This document shows, piece by piece, positions 16,289-25,662 of a stretch of 64,000 nt of DNA (the first letter of the stretch is position 1; every line of letters begins with the position of its first letter). The stretch is from Clostridia bacterium. GTDB taxonomy: Bacteria > Bacillota > Clostridia > Oscillospirales > Acutalibacteraceae. The position numbers and the translations under genes are program-made. The notes beneath the pieces are model-generated. The model did no database searches. It was not told the DNA's origin and saw only the letters and a list, made by a program, of their open reading frames with translations. Where the stretch lies: contig JAGASD010000035.1 in assembly GCA_017621885.1 (NCBI GenBank), forward strand, positions 124,001 through 188,000, in the 5' to 3' direction.

Positions 16289-17002
16289 TTATAAAGGCTT
16301 TTTAGCGATTTGTGCCGATACTCTCGGGAATTTTGACGGAATATGCGAAATCTTTTTTACATTTATTATTGCACGCTTGTCTCCGCCGGGCAATGTAAAC
16401 GCATTTATACCGTCAATTTTGCCGCCGAGAGTCTTCAAAGACACCTTTGCACCGTCAATTTCATCAACGGCGGATGCACCTTTAAGTGAAAGAAATTTGC
16501 CACCCACCTTAACAAAAGGCAGAGTGTATTCAAGAAGCACTCTCAACTCGGCAACTGCTCTTGCGGTTGCAAAATCATACTTTTCACGAAATTCAGGTTT
16601 TTTACCCGCATCCTCTGCTCTCATATGAACAACGGTAACGTTTTTTACGCCCATTTTCTCTGCAATATCTTCAACCGCTTTAAGCTTTTTACCCGTAGAG
16701 TCAAGAAGAGTTACGTCTACCTCCGGATAAGCAGCAGCAATAACAAGCCCCGGAAAGCCGGCGCCTGTGCCAACGTCTATAACGCTGTTGCCGTCTTTAA
16801 ATTGGGCAGCCTTTGAAACAAGAAGACAATCAAGAAAATGCTTTACGGCAATACCCTCATCATCTGTAATTGCGGTAAGATTTATTTTCTCATTCCATTC
16901 CTTCAAAAGCTCTGCATATATATTGAGTTTTTCGGCAAGGTCGGAGCTTACGGTGATTCCGTAAGCCTCGGCCTTTTCATTTAATATTTCAATTACTGAC
17001 AT
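16289..17002 (-). CDS. rsmG: 16S rRNA (guanine527-N7)-methyltransferase RsmG
   Basis: 237 residues. Rossmann-type SAM methyltransferase with motif I VIDVGTGAGFPGLVIA (about residue 70), preceded by NEKINLTAITDDEGIAVKHFLDC, a signature of RsmG/GidB. It methylates N7 of G527 in 16S rRNA. The ATG at 17002 lies one base past the stop of the GH31 gene and its SD (AGAGG) is made from the last GH31 codons, so translation is coupled; the longer upstream frame runs inside GH31. noc follows after a terminator. Confidence 0.95.
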   Translation of the reverse strand: MSVIEILNEKAEAYGITVSSDLAEKLNIYAELLKEWNEKINLTAITDDEGIAVKHFLDCLLVSKAAQFKDGNSVIDVGTGAGFPGLVIAAAYPEVDVTLLDSTGKKLKAVEDIAEKMGVKNVTVVHMRAEDAGKKPEFREKYDFATARAVAELRVLLEYTLPFVKVGGKFLSLKGASAVDEIDGAKVSLKTLGGKIDGINAFTLPGGDKRAIINVKKISHIPSKFPRVSAQIAKKPL

Positions 17003-17003
17003 A

Positions 17004-19409
17004 TTAACCTCTGTAAAGTTTAAGGATTTCTTTAATGGGTCCTGTAAAGTTTTCTGCAAGGGGCGGAAGACTCTTTTCATTTTTAAGGAAGTCTGTGAAA
17101 ATCATACCCTTGTAATCGTTACCCATCTGGAATTTTGCAATGGTTTCTGTAAGCTCCTGCTTTTTGTCCTTGTTTGCAAGATAAACGCAATCACTGAAGC
17201 TGATTTCAACAGCTGCAGTAGGTGCGGCACTTATTGTAACCACAAGTGTGCCCTTACATTTAGTATAATCTGCTTTTCTTTCTCTGCCGTTAACCTTAAC
17301 GGTAATATCTGCATCAACAATATCTTTAAACTTAATTGTATAATTTCTCTTTTCGGGAACAACGCTTACATCACCCTCGCCCTTTGCAATGGTGAAAGTA
17401 ACCTTTGAGCCATCTTCTTTAACAATAAAAGGAGTTTTAAGGTATGCGCCGTCTTTATATGAAAGTGTTTCACCGTCATCCTCATACAAAACGAATGTGT
17501 TATTGCCTCTGTAAACCCAAAGCTCAAGGTCTTCGGGGTTAGAGCAATCGTTAAGCTTTTCGTTAACGCTCATAGGGATAATTGCACCAGCTTTTGCAAG
17601 CACGGGGATATTTTCAATATCGCGGTACATTTTAACGAATCTGTTACCGCTGTAAATTCTGCCTGTGAAAATATCGGTAAATCTGCCCTCGGGAATCCAC
17701 ACGTTAACAGAAGCCATATTGTTGTCAACAGACGTGTGCTCTGTAATGGGAGCAACAATAAGCTCTGTGCCGAAGAAAAATTCATTTTTGCATTCATAAG
17801 CATTCTTTTCTTCGGGATAGATATAGTACATAGGCTCACATATCGCACGGCAATCCGTATGTGTGCGGTAGTTCATTGTGTAAATGTAAGGAAGGAGCTT
17901 GTGGCGCAAGCGAAGATTTCTTTTTGCGATTCTTTCAATGGGACCGCTGTAATTCCATGGCTCTTTACCCATAAACTCATTGTTTGTTGAGTGAAGTCGC
18001 ATAATAGGGCTGAAAACACCAAGCTGCAACCAACGGATGTAAAGCTCGTCATCCTTTTTACCCATACAGTGACCGCCTATATCGTGGCTCCACCAGGGGT
18101 AACCGATATTTGAAGCAGTAGCTGTAAAGCCGGGCTGGAAATCAAGGCTTGACCAGGTCTGGGTTGTATCACCGCTGAAGCCTAAGGGATAACGCTGACT
18201 GCCTGCACCGCAGAAGCGCGAAAGAATAAGGGGTCTGTTGTTATTCTTTGCATTATCGAGGAAATGATAATGGTTGAGAGCCCACAAGGGGTCAAGACCC
18301 GGAGTTTTTGTTTTTGTACCCTGCTGCCAGTCAATCCACCAGAAATCAACGCCCATTTTTTCAAAGGGATGATGAAGAATTTTAAAGTAGTTTTCTGTGA
18401 ATTTGGGATCTGTTATGTCAAATTCAACAGGCTTCTTTTTAGAAGCATCCTGCCCCATTGCCTTGCACATATCTTCATACTGATCCTCAAACCAGCGCAC
18501 ACCCATTGAGGGGTGAAGATTAAACGTAACCTTGTAGTTATCGTCCTTGAGCTTTTTAAGGAAGCCTTCGGGGTCGGGGAAAAGATCTGTATTAAAGGAA
18601 TAACCCGTCCAGCCGGTTGACCACACATCATAAACGTATTCCATAAAATTCTTGTGGGGTACAACCTTGTGACTGTCTTTACCGAATTTTGACTTAATAT
18701 CAACCCAATGCCAGTCCATATCAACAGTTGCAACCGTAATGGGAATTTCCTCATCCTTGAAGCGATCCATAAGCGAAAGATATTCTTCCTGAGAATATGC
18801 TTTATATCTGCTCCACCAGTTTGAAAGAGCATAACGGGGAATAAGCGGAACCTTGCCCGTCAGCTTGTATAAATCGGTTGTCGCACCCACATAATTATTG
18901 CCATAAGCAAAATAATACACGTCTGTGCCCTTGTGCTTACGGGGAACAATTGTGCCATCCTCTTTAAGAATAAGAGTTGAGCTGTCATCAAGAATTGCAA
19001 CACCGTTTTTTGAAACAACACCGTCACCGAGTATGGGAAGACCTGCGGTAATATCGAGTGTACGGCAAGTCCCCTTTAAGTTGCCTGCTGTGTAGTTTGT
19101 TACAATTCTTCCGTCACGAAGCTTAATCCTTATCATCTTCTGTGACTTTAAGGAATACAAAAAGTTAGCCTTTGTAGTCTTGATTTCAATTGTATCTGAT
19201 GATTCGTTAACCTTAAATTCCGGCTTGCAGAAATCACGGAACCACACGCTCTGAGTGGGCTCATCGCAGAATTTTGCCTGATTTTGCGTTTCAACACGCA
19301 GAAGGCAGGGTGTAAGAACCGTAATTCTTACATCCTCACGCACAAGAGTATGGCTTTTGTGCGCAACGGGAGAACAATCGGGTTTGAATCTATCATAAAA
19401 GCGTTCCAT
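17004..19409 (-). CDS. Glycoside hydrolase family 31 alpha-glucosidase-type enzyme
   Basis: 801 residues, N-terminal beta-sandwich, (beta/alpha)8 barrel and C-terminal beta domains, no signal peptide. The nucleophile Asp is in VDFWWIDWQQG; FSGDTTQTWSSL carries the acid/base Asp; YPWWSHDIGGH and MRLHS are also standard. It should hydrolyse alpha-linked glucosides or xylosides; the exact linkage is not readable. I begin at MERFYDRF because AAAGGAG stands upstream; the 41 extra codons in the longer frame cover the promoter. rsmG is coupled directly behind it. Confidence 0.92.
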   Translation of the reverse strand: MERFYDRFKPDCSPVAHKSHTLVREDVRITVLTPCLLRVETQNQAKFCDEPTQSVWFRDFCKPEFKVNESSDTIEIKTTKANFLYSLKSQKMIRIKLRDGRIVTNYTAGNLKGTCRTLDITAGLPILGDGVVSKNGVAILDDSSTLILKEDGTIVPRKHKGTDVYYFAYGNNYVGATTDLYKLTGKVPLIPRYALSNWWSRYKAYSQEEYLSLMDRFKDEEIPITVATVDMDWHWVDIKSKFGKDSHKVVPHKNFMEYVYDVWSTGWTGYSFNTDLFPDPEGFLKKLKDDNYKVTFNLHPSMGVRWFEDQYEDMCKAMGQDASKKKPVEFDITDPKFTENYFKILHHPFEKMGVDFWWIDWQQGTKTKTPGLDPLWALNHYHFLDNAKNNNRPLILSRFCGAGSQRYPLGFSGDTTQTWSSLDFQPGFTATASNIGYPWWSHDIGGHCMGKKDDELYIRWLQLGVFSPIMRLHSTNNEFMGKEPWNYSGPIERIAKRNLRLRHKLLPYIYTMNYRTHTDCRAICEPMYYIYPEEKNAYECKNEFFFGTELIVAPITEHTSVDNNMASVNVWIPEGRFTDIFTGRIYSGNRFVKMYRDIENIPVLAKAGAIIPMSVNEKLNDCSNPEDLELWVYRGNNTFVLYEDDGETLSYKDGAYLKTPFIVKEDGSKVTFTIAKGEGDVSVVPEKRNYTIKFKDIVDADITVKVNGRERKADYTKCKGTLVVTISAAPTAAVEISFSDCVYLANKDKKQELTETIAKFQMGNDYKGMIFTDFLKNEKSLPPLAENFTGPIKEILKLYRG

Positions 19410-19441
19410 AAAAAAACTCCTTTCAGAATACCTTATCTTAT

Positions 19442-19471
19442 ATAATAGCATTATAACTGTAACAAAGTCAA
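19442..19471 (-). promoter_or_regulatory. Promoter of the GH31-rsmG unit
   Basis: Minus strand TTGACT (19466-19471), 18-nt spacer, TATTAT (19442-19447), about 35 nt upstream of the GH31 start. Confidence 0.55.
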
Positions 19472-19538
19472 CAAAAGTAAATTTAAATATAACCAAATAC
19501 ACGCCCCTTTTTTGTATACTTTTTTCACTCACCTTTCG

Positions 19539-19567
19539 TTGACAAAAAAAGTTATTTTTGTTAAAAT
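19539..19567 (+). promoter_or_regulatory. Promoter of the DUF1846 gene
   Basis: TTGACA (19539-19544), 17-nt A/T-rich spacer, TAAAAT (19562-19567), 25 nt before the ATG at 19593. It diverges from the GH31 promoter. Confidence 0.75.
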
Positions 19568-19592
19568 TATTTTTTGTGAAAGGGATGGTAGT

Positions 19593-21092
19593 ATGTTATT
19601 CCAAAACAAAATCGGTTTTGACAATGATTTATACATTGAAAAGCAGTCAGAACAAATTATGAAGCGTGTTGACGATTTCGGCGGCAGGCTTTATCTTGAG
19701 TTCGGCGGAAAGCTTTTTGATGACTATCACGCTTCCCGCGTTCTACCCGGCTTTAAGCCCGACAGTAAATTACAATTGCTTCTTAACCTTAAAGACCACG
19801 CAGAGGTTGTTATTGTTATCTCTGCAGGTGACATTGAAAATAATAAAATCCGTCGCGATTTGGGTATCCCTTATGACAGCGACGTTTTAAGACTTATGGA
19901 TGCTTTTTCAAGCGCGGGTCTTTTCGTAGGTAGCGTTGTTATCACACAGTTTGACGGTCAGCCAACTGCTCTCAAATTTAAAGAAAAGCTTGAAAACCTG
20001 GGCATAAAGGTGTTTATGCACTACCCCATTGACGGCTATCCCTATAACGTTAAGAAAATCGTAAGCGAAGAGGGCTTCGGCAAAAACGATTATATTGAAA
20101 CAACTCGTCCCCTTGTTGTTATCACCGCTCCCGGTCCCGGCAGCGGAAAAATGGCAACCTGCCTTTCACAGCTTTACCATGAAAACGCTCGCGGAGTTAA
20201 AGCAGGCTACGCTAAATTTGAAACATTCCCTATATGGAATCTTCCCTTAAAGCATCCCGTTAACCTTGCTTATGAAGCAGCAACGGCAGACCTTAACGAT
20301 GTTAATATGATTGACCCTTATCATCTTGAGGCTTACGGAATTTCAACCGTAAACTACAACCGCGATGTTGAGGTTTTCCCCGTGCTCAACGCAATGTTTG
20401 AAAAAATCGAGGGTGTGAGCCCTTACAAATCACCTACTGATATGGGTGTTAATATGGCAGGCTACTGCATTATAGACGATGCTGTTTGCTGCAAGGCCTC
20501 TCACGAGGAAATTATAAGACGATATTTCAACACCCTTTGCGACAAAAAAATGGGTCAGAAAAACGATGCGGCAATTGCAAAAATCGAAAGCCTTATAAAC
20601 CAGACGGGTATTTCTGTTGAAAGTGAACGTCCCACGGTAAAAGCCGCACTTACAAAGAGCGAAGAAACGGGCAACCGCCCTGCTGTTGCTATTGAGCTTC
20701 CCGGCGGTAAAATTATAACGGGTAAAACAAGCGACCTTTTAGGCTCTGCTTCTGCGGCACTTCTCAACTCCCTTAAAACAGTTGCAGGAATCGACGATGA
20801 AGCGCTCCTTATTCAGCGCGAGGTTATTGAGCCCATACAGTCACTTAAAACAAGCATTCTCGGTAACCACAACCCCCGTTTGCATACCGACGAGGTTCTT
20901 ATTGCTCTTACAATGAGTGCAGTTACAAATGCTGATGCAAAAAAAGCCTTTGATGCTCTTCCCCTTTTAAAGGGCAGCGAAGCTCACGCAACGGTTATTC
21001 TTTCACAGGTTGACCTTGACACATTCAGAAAGCTTGGTATCAACATCACCTGCGAGCCCCGGCACGAAAGCAAAAAGCTTTATCATAAATAA
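19593..21092 (+). CDS. DUF1846 family protein
   Basis: 499 residues, matching full-length DUF1846 proteins of Firmicutes (start MLFQNKIGFDNDLYIEKQS). A glycine-rich PGPGSGKMATCLSQ segment near residue 180 resembles a P-loop; structures of the family are described as having nucleotide-binding-like folds, but the function is unknown. It is predicted to be cytosolic. The start at 19593 is placed by the GAAAGGGA SD; the longer frame would run through its promoter. It is monocistronic, ending at a strong terminator. Confidence 0.88.
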   Translation: MLFQNKIGFDNDLYIEKQSEQIMKRVDDFGGRLYLEFGGKLFDDYHASRVLPGFKPDSKLQLLLNLKDHAEVVIVISAGDIENNKIRRDLGIPYDSDVLRLMDAFSSAGLFVGSVVITQFDGQPTALKFKEKLENLGIKVFMHYPIDGYPYNVKKIVSEEGFGKNDYIETTRPLVVITAPGPGSGKMATCLSQLYHENARGVKAGYAKFETFPIWNLPLKHPVNLAYEAATADLNDVNMIDPYHLEAYGISTVNYNRDVEVFPVLNAMFEKIEGVSPYKSPTDMGVNMAGYCIIDDAVCCKASHEEIIRRYFNTLCDKKMGQKNDAAIAKIESLINQTGISVESERPTVKAALTKSEETGNRPAVAIELPGGKIITGKTSDLLGSASAALLNSLKTVAGIDDEALLIQREVIEPIQSLKTSILGNHNPRLHTDEVLIALTMSAVTNADAKKAFDALPLLKGSEAHATVILSQVDLDTFRKLGINITCEPRHESKKLYHK

Positions 21093-21096
21093 CATC

Positions 21097-21126
21097 AAAA
21101 AGCACCCTGAACGAGGGTGCTTTTTT
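21097..21126 (+). terminator. Intrinsic terminator of the DUF1846 gene
   Basis: Perfect 12-bp arms AAAAAGCACCCT / AGGGTGCTTTTT, 5-nt loop, T run; 5 nt after the stop codon. Confidence 0.92.
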
Positions 21127-21802
21127 AATGCGTAATTCGTAATGCGTAATGCGTAATTATCGGAACGCTGCGCGTTGATTATATATAATGCAAAATGCGG
21201 AGTGCGAAATGAAGTTTCCGGTTGTCAGGGGTCAGGATACAATTTCGGTGATGCGAAGCCTATCCTCCTTGCGAGCCAACGGCTCGGAGGGAGGGCAAGG
21301 AACACGACCGCGCCCTGTGGGCGATGCAGGGAGTGTGAGTTGGCGCAGTGGTCAAAATTGTGCGAAGTGAATAATGAGCAAACAATTTTGGGTACCACAA
21401 GTGGTTGACCGCCGCAGGTGGTGGAAGGTACTTTTCTCATTCCGCAAAGCGGAATATATCGTACCGTATGTATATCGCCTGAAAGCAGCCGTGGTAGGTA
21501 GTTCACTTAAGACTATTCTTCGGTAGAATAGGACAATAAACCGCAAAGCAACTGCTAATTCCAAGGGCTGGGCAGTACCTCCCACCGCTGCGCGGTCCCC
21601 CCTCCTACAAATCAAAGATTTGCAAGAGGGATAGATTGATCCCTACGATAATATATTGTCTTTCACAAACCAAAAACAGCGGCATTTTCCGAAGAAAACA
21701 CCGCTGAACTCGTTGGATTTTATTGATTTAACTGTTAAAAATTAAGGGTGCTTAAAGGGTTAGGCTTCACTCATAGAAATCTTCTGTATTTCTTAAGTAA
21801 CT
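21127..21802. repeat. Gene-free repeat island
   Basis: No credible gene; several frames stay open but have no SD and are repeat-derived. Contents in order: tandem AATGCGTAA units and a repeat A core (CGGAACGCTGCGCGTTGATTATA, positions 21130-21190 region); GC-rich inverted segments with GAGCCAACGGCTC near 21272; a CCGCAAAGCGG hairpin near 21443; the CCTCC-type repeat copy at 21575-21631; and GGGAT/ATCCC ending CCCTACGAT near 21640. An AGCGG..CCGCT pair (about 21680-21706) may terminate the minus-strand operon poorly. Confidence 0.65.
21575..21631 (+). repeat. Second copy of the CCTCC-type structured repeat
   Basis: Same order as the element at 10391-10460: CCTCCCACC, hairpin core CCGCTGCGCGG, GTCCCCCCTCCT, a 6-bp hairpin CAAATC-AAA-GATTTG, then AAGAGGG. 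Here the last arm is degenerate and no gene start follows. Confidence 0.55.
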
Positions 21803-22204
21803 TTATCCCTCTATTTCGGATTCCTGTTCAAATGGAAAAATAATTGTGTTTGCTTTTTGCTCGTCCCCATCAAAGGTTATTTTAAAATATGTACTTGACC
21901 ATTGAACATCAAAGCTCCCTGCCTTACCGTCATCAGAAACGAAAACATCTGCACTGCATACAGTATATCCTGTTTCCGCGTTTCTTAAATTAACAGTATA
22001 CATTGCATCACCGAAAGTGCCTGTAGTACCTTTGAAAATTACGACAGCAGTATACTTACCGCAAGGGGAAGTCTCTTCTAATTTCACTTCATTCACGCTT
22101 CTGTTTGTTAACCCTGTGGCAAACACTAATAAAGCTGATAAAGCTATAATGACTACAGTCTCTAAAATAATTACTATACGAGAAAAATTTTTCTTATTAT
22201 TCAT
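21803..22204 (-). CDS. Small membrane-anchored protein of unknown function
   Basis: 133 residues. One N-terminal transmembrane segment (IVIILETVVIIALSALLVFA) anchors an extracytoplasmic domain rich in beta-strand pattern (SPCGKYTAVVIFKG, TVNLRNAETGYTVCSADV). No family is recognised with certainty. It lies 15 nt downstream of the lipoprotein gene and in the same direction, so it is the last gene of a three-gene operon with the large secreted zincin-like protein. All three are visibly more AT-rich than their neighbours. Confidence 0.65.
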   Translation of the reverse strand: MNNKKNFSRIVIILETVVIIALSALLVFATGLTNRSVNEVKLEETSPCGKYTAVVIFKGTTGTFGDAMYTVNLRNAETGYTVCSADVFVSDDGKAGSFDVQWSSTYFKITFDGDEQKANTIIFPFEQESEIEG

Positions 22205-22219
22205 ATTATCCTCTCTTAA

Positions 22220-22834
22220 TCATTTTTGTGTTTCGGGAGCTGTTGTTATTACATTTTCTTCAAGACCCGTAACAGGTGAACTTTGGGTAGTCGCTATAAT
22301 ATAATCTGACAAATCTACAACATTTTTCTCTGTTGTTATTTTTTCGGAAATCTCCTTAGGATAATATTCAGATTTCATCCATGCATTAAATTCATCTAAA
22401 TTTGTACCAAATATTTTGTCAGCACTTCTCTGTAAAGACTTATCAAGGCACTTAATATCATTACCATCCACCTGAATAACTCCACTTTTGCCATATGTTG
22501 TAAAAAAGTTATCTTCGTTTATCGAGTCTTTATTTAAAAACAAAATATAGATAGAATCTTTCTTTATATAGTTTGAGTTTTCTTGAACAATGGTTATATA
22601 TTCCGGGAGTTCATCTGTTCCTCCCCACAAAATATTTACCTGTGTGTAATAAAATGAATCTTTATGTGCTGTTTCTTTATTTTGAGCACTTATTGTACTT
22701 ACAACAACGCAATATTCGGATTGCTCAATTATGTAGTTAATTGTAAGCTGTTGCGCCTCGGTATTGGTTGAACAGGCGGTAAGACTTAATAATGATATTG
22801 ATAAAATTAAAATAAAAGCCAAAATCTTTTTCAT
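22220..22834 (-). CDS. Lipoprotein of unknown function
   Basis: 204 residues with a lipoprotein signal peptide (MKKILAFILILSISLLSLTAC, lipobox LTAC, Cys near residue 21), so it should be attached to the outer face of the membrane. The mature part is mixed alpha/beta and contains YYTQVNILWGG and SIYILFLN segments, reminiscent of small secreted proteins from clostridia, but no domain is identified. The Thr/Ser-rich tail ends in TTAPETQK. It lies 11 nt downstream of the zincin-like gene and is probably co-transcribed with it. Confidence 0.7.
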   Translation of the reverse strand: MKKILAFILILSISLLSLTACSTNTEAQQLTINYIIEQSEYCVVVSTISAQNKETAHKDSFYYTQVNILWGGTDELPEYITIVQENSNYIKKDSIYILFLNKDSINEDNFFTTYGKSGVIQVDGNDIKCLDKSLQRSADKIFGTNLDEFNAWMKSEYYPKEISEKITTEKNVVDLSDYIIATTQSSPVTGLEENVITTAPETQK

Positions 22835-22845
22835 AATATCGCCTC

Positions 22846-25356
22846 CTAATAATACATTTGAAATAAATGCTTTATTTCGTCGCTATTAGGTTCATATTGT
22901 TGCAGTGCCATTACATTACCAATATCAATGTTCATTAACCCTTTTTCTTGAGAATGACCTTCATAACCCATAGCATGACCTATCTCATGAGCTGTTGTTA
23001 CTTTCCACTTTGCCTCAGAATAATTAGATGTTTTAATCCCACCTGTTTCGGTTGTATCCCATATGAGATAAACGGTTTTCTTTTCTAGTGAATAAACTGT
23101 TTTCCACCTACCATTTACCCTAACAATACCGGCAAATGATGCCTTTATATATTCTTTCCCTTCATTTTCAGGCGAGGGAGTTGTTGTGAATGCTGACACG
23201 TCATTATCCCAACACCCCCAAGCTTGTGCTTCAGCCCTTGTTATACCTTTCACGCATACATCATAAGCTTCATTTTCCTCTACAAAAGAATAGTTAAACT
23301 GCCATACACTCATCCCATAGCCAACATACCTCTTAATGGCATCAATACTTTTACCAAACCCCTGGGTTTTATCCACATAAATTTTCACACCTCTGTTATG
23401 TGGTATATTCATATAGCTTATCATATCGGAATCCGAATTCCAATAAGATAAAGGGCCTTTGGAATACGCCTTGTAAAACTTCCACCTTTGCTGTGGTACA
23501 CCCTCATAATTCCATGTTTGTATATTAGCCTTACTCTCAGTAGAGGGCCCACATACATCCAAACCTACATTTTGTGTTCCGCAAGCAGAAAGAATTCTAT
23601 ATGTTCCGTCTACATTCTCTATTAATCTAAATATAGGTAGTTCTATTGAATCGTTTGTACACACGCTTACATTAGTGCCATTACCGGGATTATACGACGT
23701 TACACACATACTTTTGCTATAATTATATTTTTTGGACTGTAATTGATATAAGCCATTACCTAAATGTTTAACCTTCCAGGTCTGGTTATCCTCTCCGGTG
23801 TGAGCGTATTGTATCACATTCCCCCTTGCACTTTCATTAAGCTCGGTATCTACCAAAAGCAAGCTGTATTTAGATCTGATAAAATATTCACCCTCATCCA
23901 AACTTGTATCTTCATAGTAGTTTATAATTATAGATGGTGGATACGATGTATTATTGGCTGATGCGAAGCTTTTTGATGAAACACCTGTTGATGCCATTTT
24001 TAGTGCTATTCCATAATCTTGTGATTTACCGCCCGCGTCTTGAACCGAATACCTCATCCAACCTCTTAAAAGTGCAGTAATATCAAAATTATACCAACCG
24101 GATGAAGAAACAACCCTTGAACTGTAAGGCTCTGTGTGTATCGTAGGCTTTGTATTATATGTAACTGTTGTATTATTCCAGGTCTGCATACAGTTAAACA
24201 CATTTACAGTTGCTGAATTCGTTTTTCCGGAACCCTCATAAATATGTAAATACGCACTTGTTATATTTGCTTGATTTATATACTTATAATTTTGAAGGTT
24301 ATTGAGTTTTACAAACGAAATAGCCTCACCATAAGCCGAACCATGATAACCGACAACATTATACGTATTAGCATTAAAGTTTGTGGTAGGATAACCACTG
24401 AAAACAGGTGCATCATAAATAGGGTCAGCATTAAATGTAATTGTCGGATCAATGATTACAGGATAAACCGTTGATTCATCTGTCAAAAACGCTTCATCAA
24501 CAATTAATTTAAGTGTATAAACACCTTCCTCAATTTTTTCTAATTCGATTGTATTATAAATTGAAGCTTTAAATTGAGGTGACGAATCTTTAACATCAAT
24601 CTGACTGATTGAAGCCTTTTCTTCTTTTGTTCCAGCATCAATCAAAGGAATTGAATCGCCTTTCAGGCACAAAGGCTCCAAATTTTCTAATTCAACAACG
24701 AACTCAAAAATATTATTGCCTGCATATTCTTCAAGCACGATTTCTTCTTTCACTCCTGTAGAAACCGGTGTATATATAACTTTGTCACCATCATTAAATA
24801 CATTTTCATAGGTAAGAGTATTATCTTCTGACAAAATCGGTTTGGCAAATACCTGTTTCAAATCAAAAGTTTTTTCTGTTTTAGGATAACATTTTATGGA
24901 AAAACTATCATTTTCAACTGAAACGCCATCTTCCAGTTTTTCAGGAAAATGTGATTTTACAGGTGTGTTTGTACATTCATAATATTTATTGCTTACCAAT
25001 CTGTTTAAAGCACTTACTTCTTCAATGGTAGTATCAATAAATTTTATTTCATTATCTTCTATATATTTTATAGGTGCTTGAAAAATTTCCAATGTCTTCG
25101 TTCCGTCTGTATTATTCGTGGTTATTGAATAAAGGTTTTCGTCATAAACATCCAAAGATTCTGCCTTTGGGTTATCAGAATATGACTCATAAATATTTTC
25201 AGGTAATTCTTCAACAGTACCATTATACTTCAAAACCGCATTATTTTCAACCGTTTTCTCTTCCTGTGCGTATGCGGGAAAGCAGAAAATATTAACGCTT
25301 ATTGATGCAATAACAACAAACAACGCTATTATCAATAACTTACTTTTCTTTTTCAT
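22846..25356 (-). CDS. Secreted DNRLRE / ricin-lectin / zincin-like protein
   Basis: 836 residues with a signal peptide (ending near FPAYAQEE). Order: an N-terminal region of about 300 residues resembling those preceding DNRLRE domains, a DNRLRE carbohydrate-surface domain (about 310-480, TITFNADPIYDAPVFSG), a ricin-type beta-trefoil (about 490-630, with two QxW motifs) and a C-terminal zincin-like domain with HEIGHAMGYEGHS at about residue 790. The zinc motif resembles metzincins but the third His is one residue later than HExxHxxGxxH. It probably acts at the cell surface on glycan-bound protein. First gene of a three-gene operon. Confidence 0.75.
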   Translation of the reverse strand: MKKKSKLLIIALFVVIASISVNIFCFPAYAQEEKTVENNAVLKYNGTVEELPENIYESYSDNPKAESLDVYDENLYSITTNNTDGTKTLEIFQAPIKYIEDNEIKFIDTTIEEVSALNRLVSNKYYECTNTPVKSHFPEKLEDGVSVENDSFSIKCYPKTEKTFDLKQVFAKPILSEDNTLTYENVFNDGDKVIYTPVSTGVKEEIVLEEYAGNNIFEFVVELENLEPLCLKGDSIPLIDAGTKEEKASISQIDVKDSSPQFKASIYNTIELEKIEEGVYTLKLIVDEAFLTDESTVYPVIIDPTITFNADPIYDAPVFSGYPTTNFNANTYNVVGYHGSAYGEAISFVKLNNLQNYKYINQANITSAYLHIYEGSGKTNSATVNVFNCMQTWNNTTVTYNTKPTIHTEPYSSRVVSSSGWYNFDITALLRGWMRYSVQDAGGKSQDYGIALKMASTGVSSKSFASANNTSYPPSIIINYYEDTSLDEGEYFIRSKYSLLLVDTELNESARGNVIQYAHTGEDNQTWKVKHLGNGLYQLQSKKYNYSKSMCVTSYNPGNGTNVSVCTNDSIELPIFRLIENVDGTYRILSACGTQNVGLDVCGPSTESKANIQTWNYEGVPQQRWKFYKAYSKGPLSYWNSDSDMISYMNIPHNRGVKIYVDKTQGFGKSIDAIKRYVGYGMSVWQFNYSFVEENEAYDVCVKGITRAEAQAWGCWDNDVSAFTTTPSPENEGKEYIKASFAGIVRVNGRWKTVYSLEKKTVYLIWDTTETGGIKTSNYSEAKWKVTTAHEIGHAMGYEGHSQEKGLMNIDIGNVMALQQYEPNSDEIKHLFQMYY

Positions 25357-25662
25357 TTTTATACCTCCTGATAAAACCTCTACTTATTGTCTTCTCTTAA
25401 AACTTTATAGTACATTGGAATCACCCCTGCTTATTTTTGTTTCTGTATATAGATGTCAAAATTTCAAAAAAGGTTTCATAATTTTTTTGCAAAAAACTTA
25501 ATATTTGTAACAACGCACAAAAATAGTTGCCGTAAATCAGCAACTCTTCACAACACTTTATTTCCCCTTACTTGCATTCCATCATCTTATTTATTCTCGT
25601 CATCTGTTATCTAATCATCTACATTTTACTTGTAAACCCATTCCCCCTGTGATATACTTTCC
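25357..25662. other. Divergent intergenic region before the riboswitch
   Basis: AT-rich leader region shared by the minus-strand zincin operon and the plus-strand B12 unit. A small hairpin AGTTGC-N9-GCAACT lies at 25525-25545. No open frame with an SD and no clear promoter pair could be fixed. Confidence 0.4.

Noticed and set aside
21225..21615. Several overlapping open frames in the repeat island
   Set aside because: Frames exist on both strands, follow GC-rich repeat units and lack SDs.
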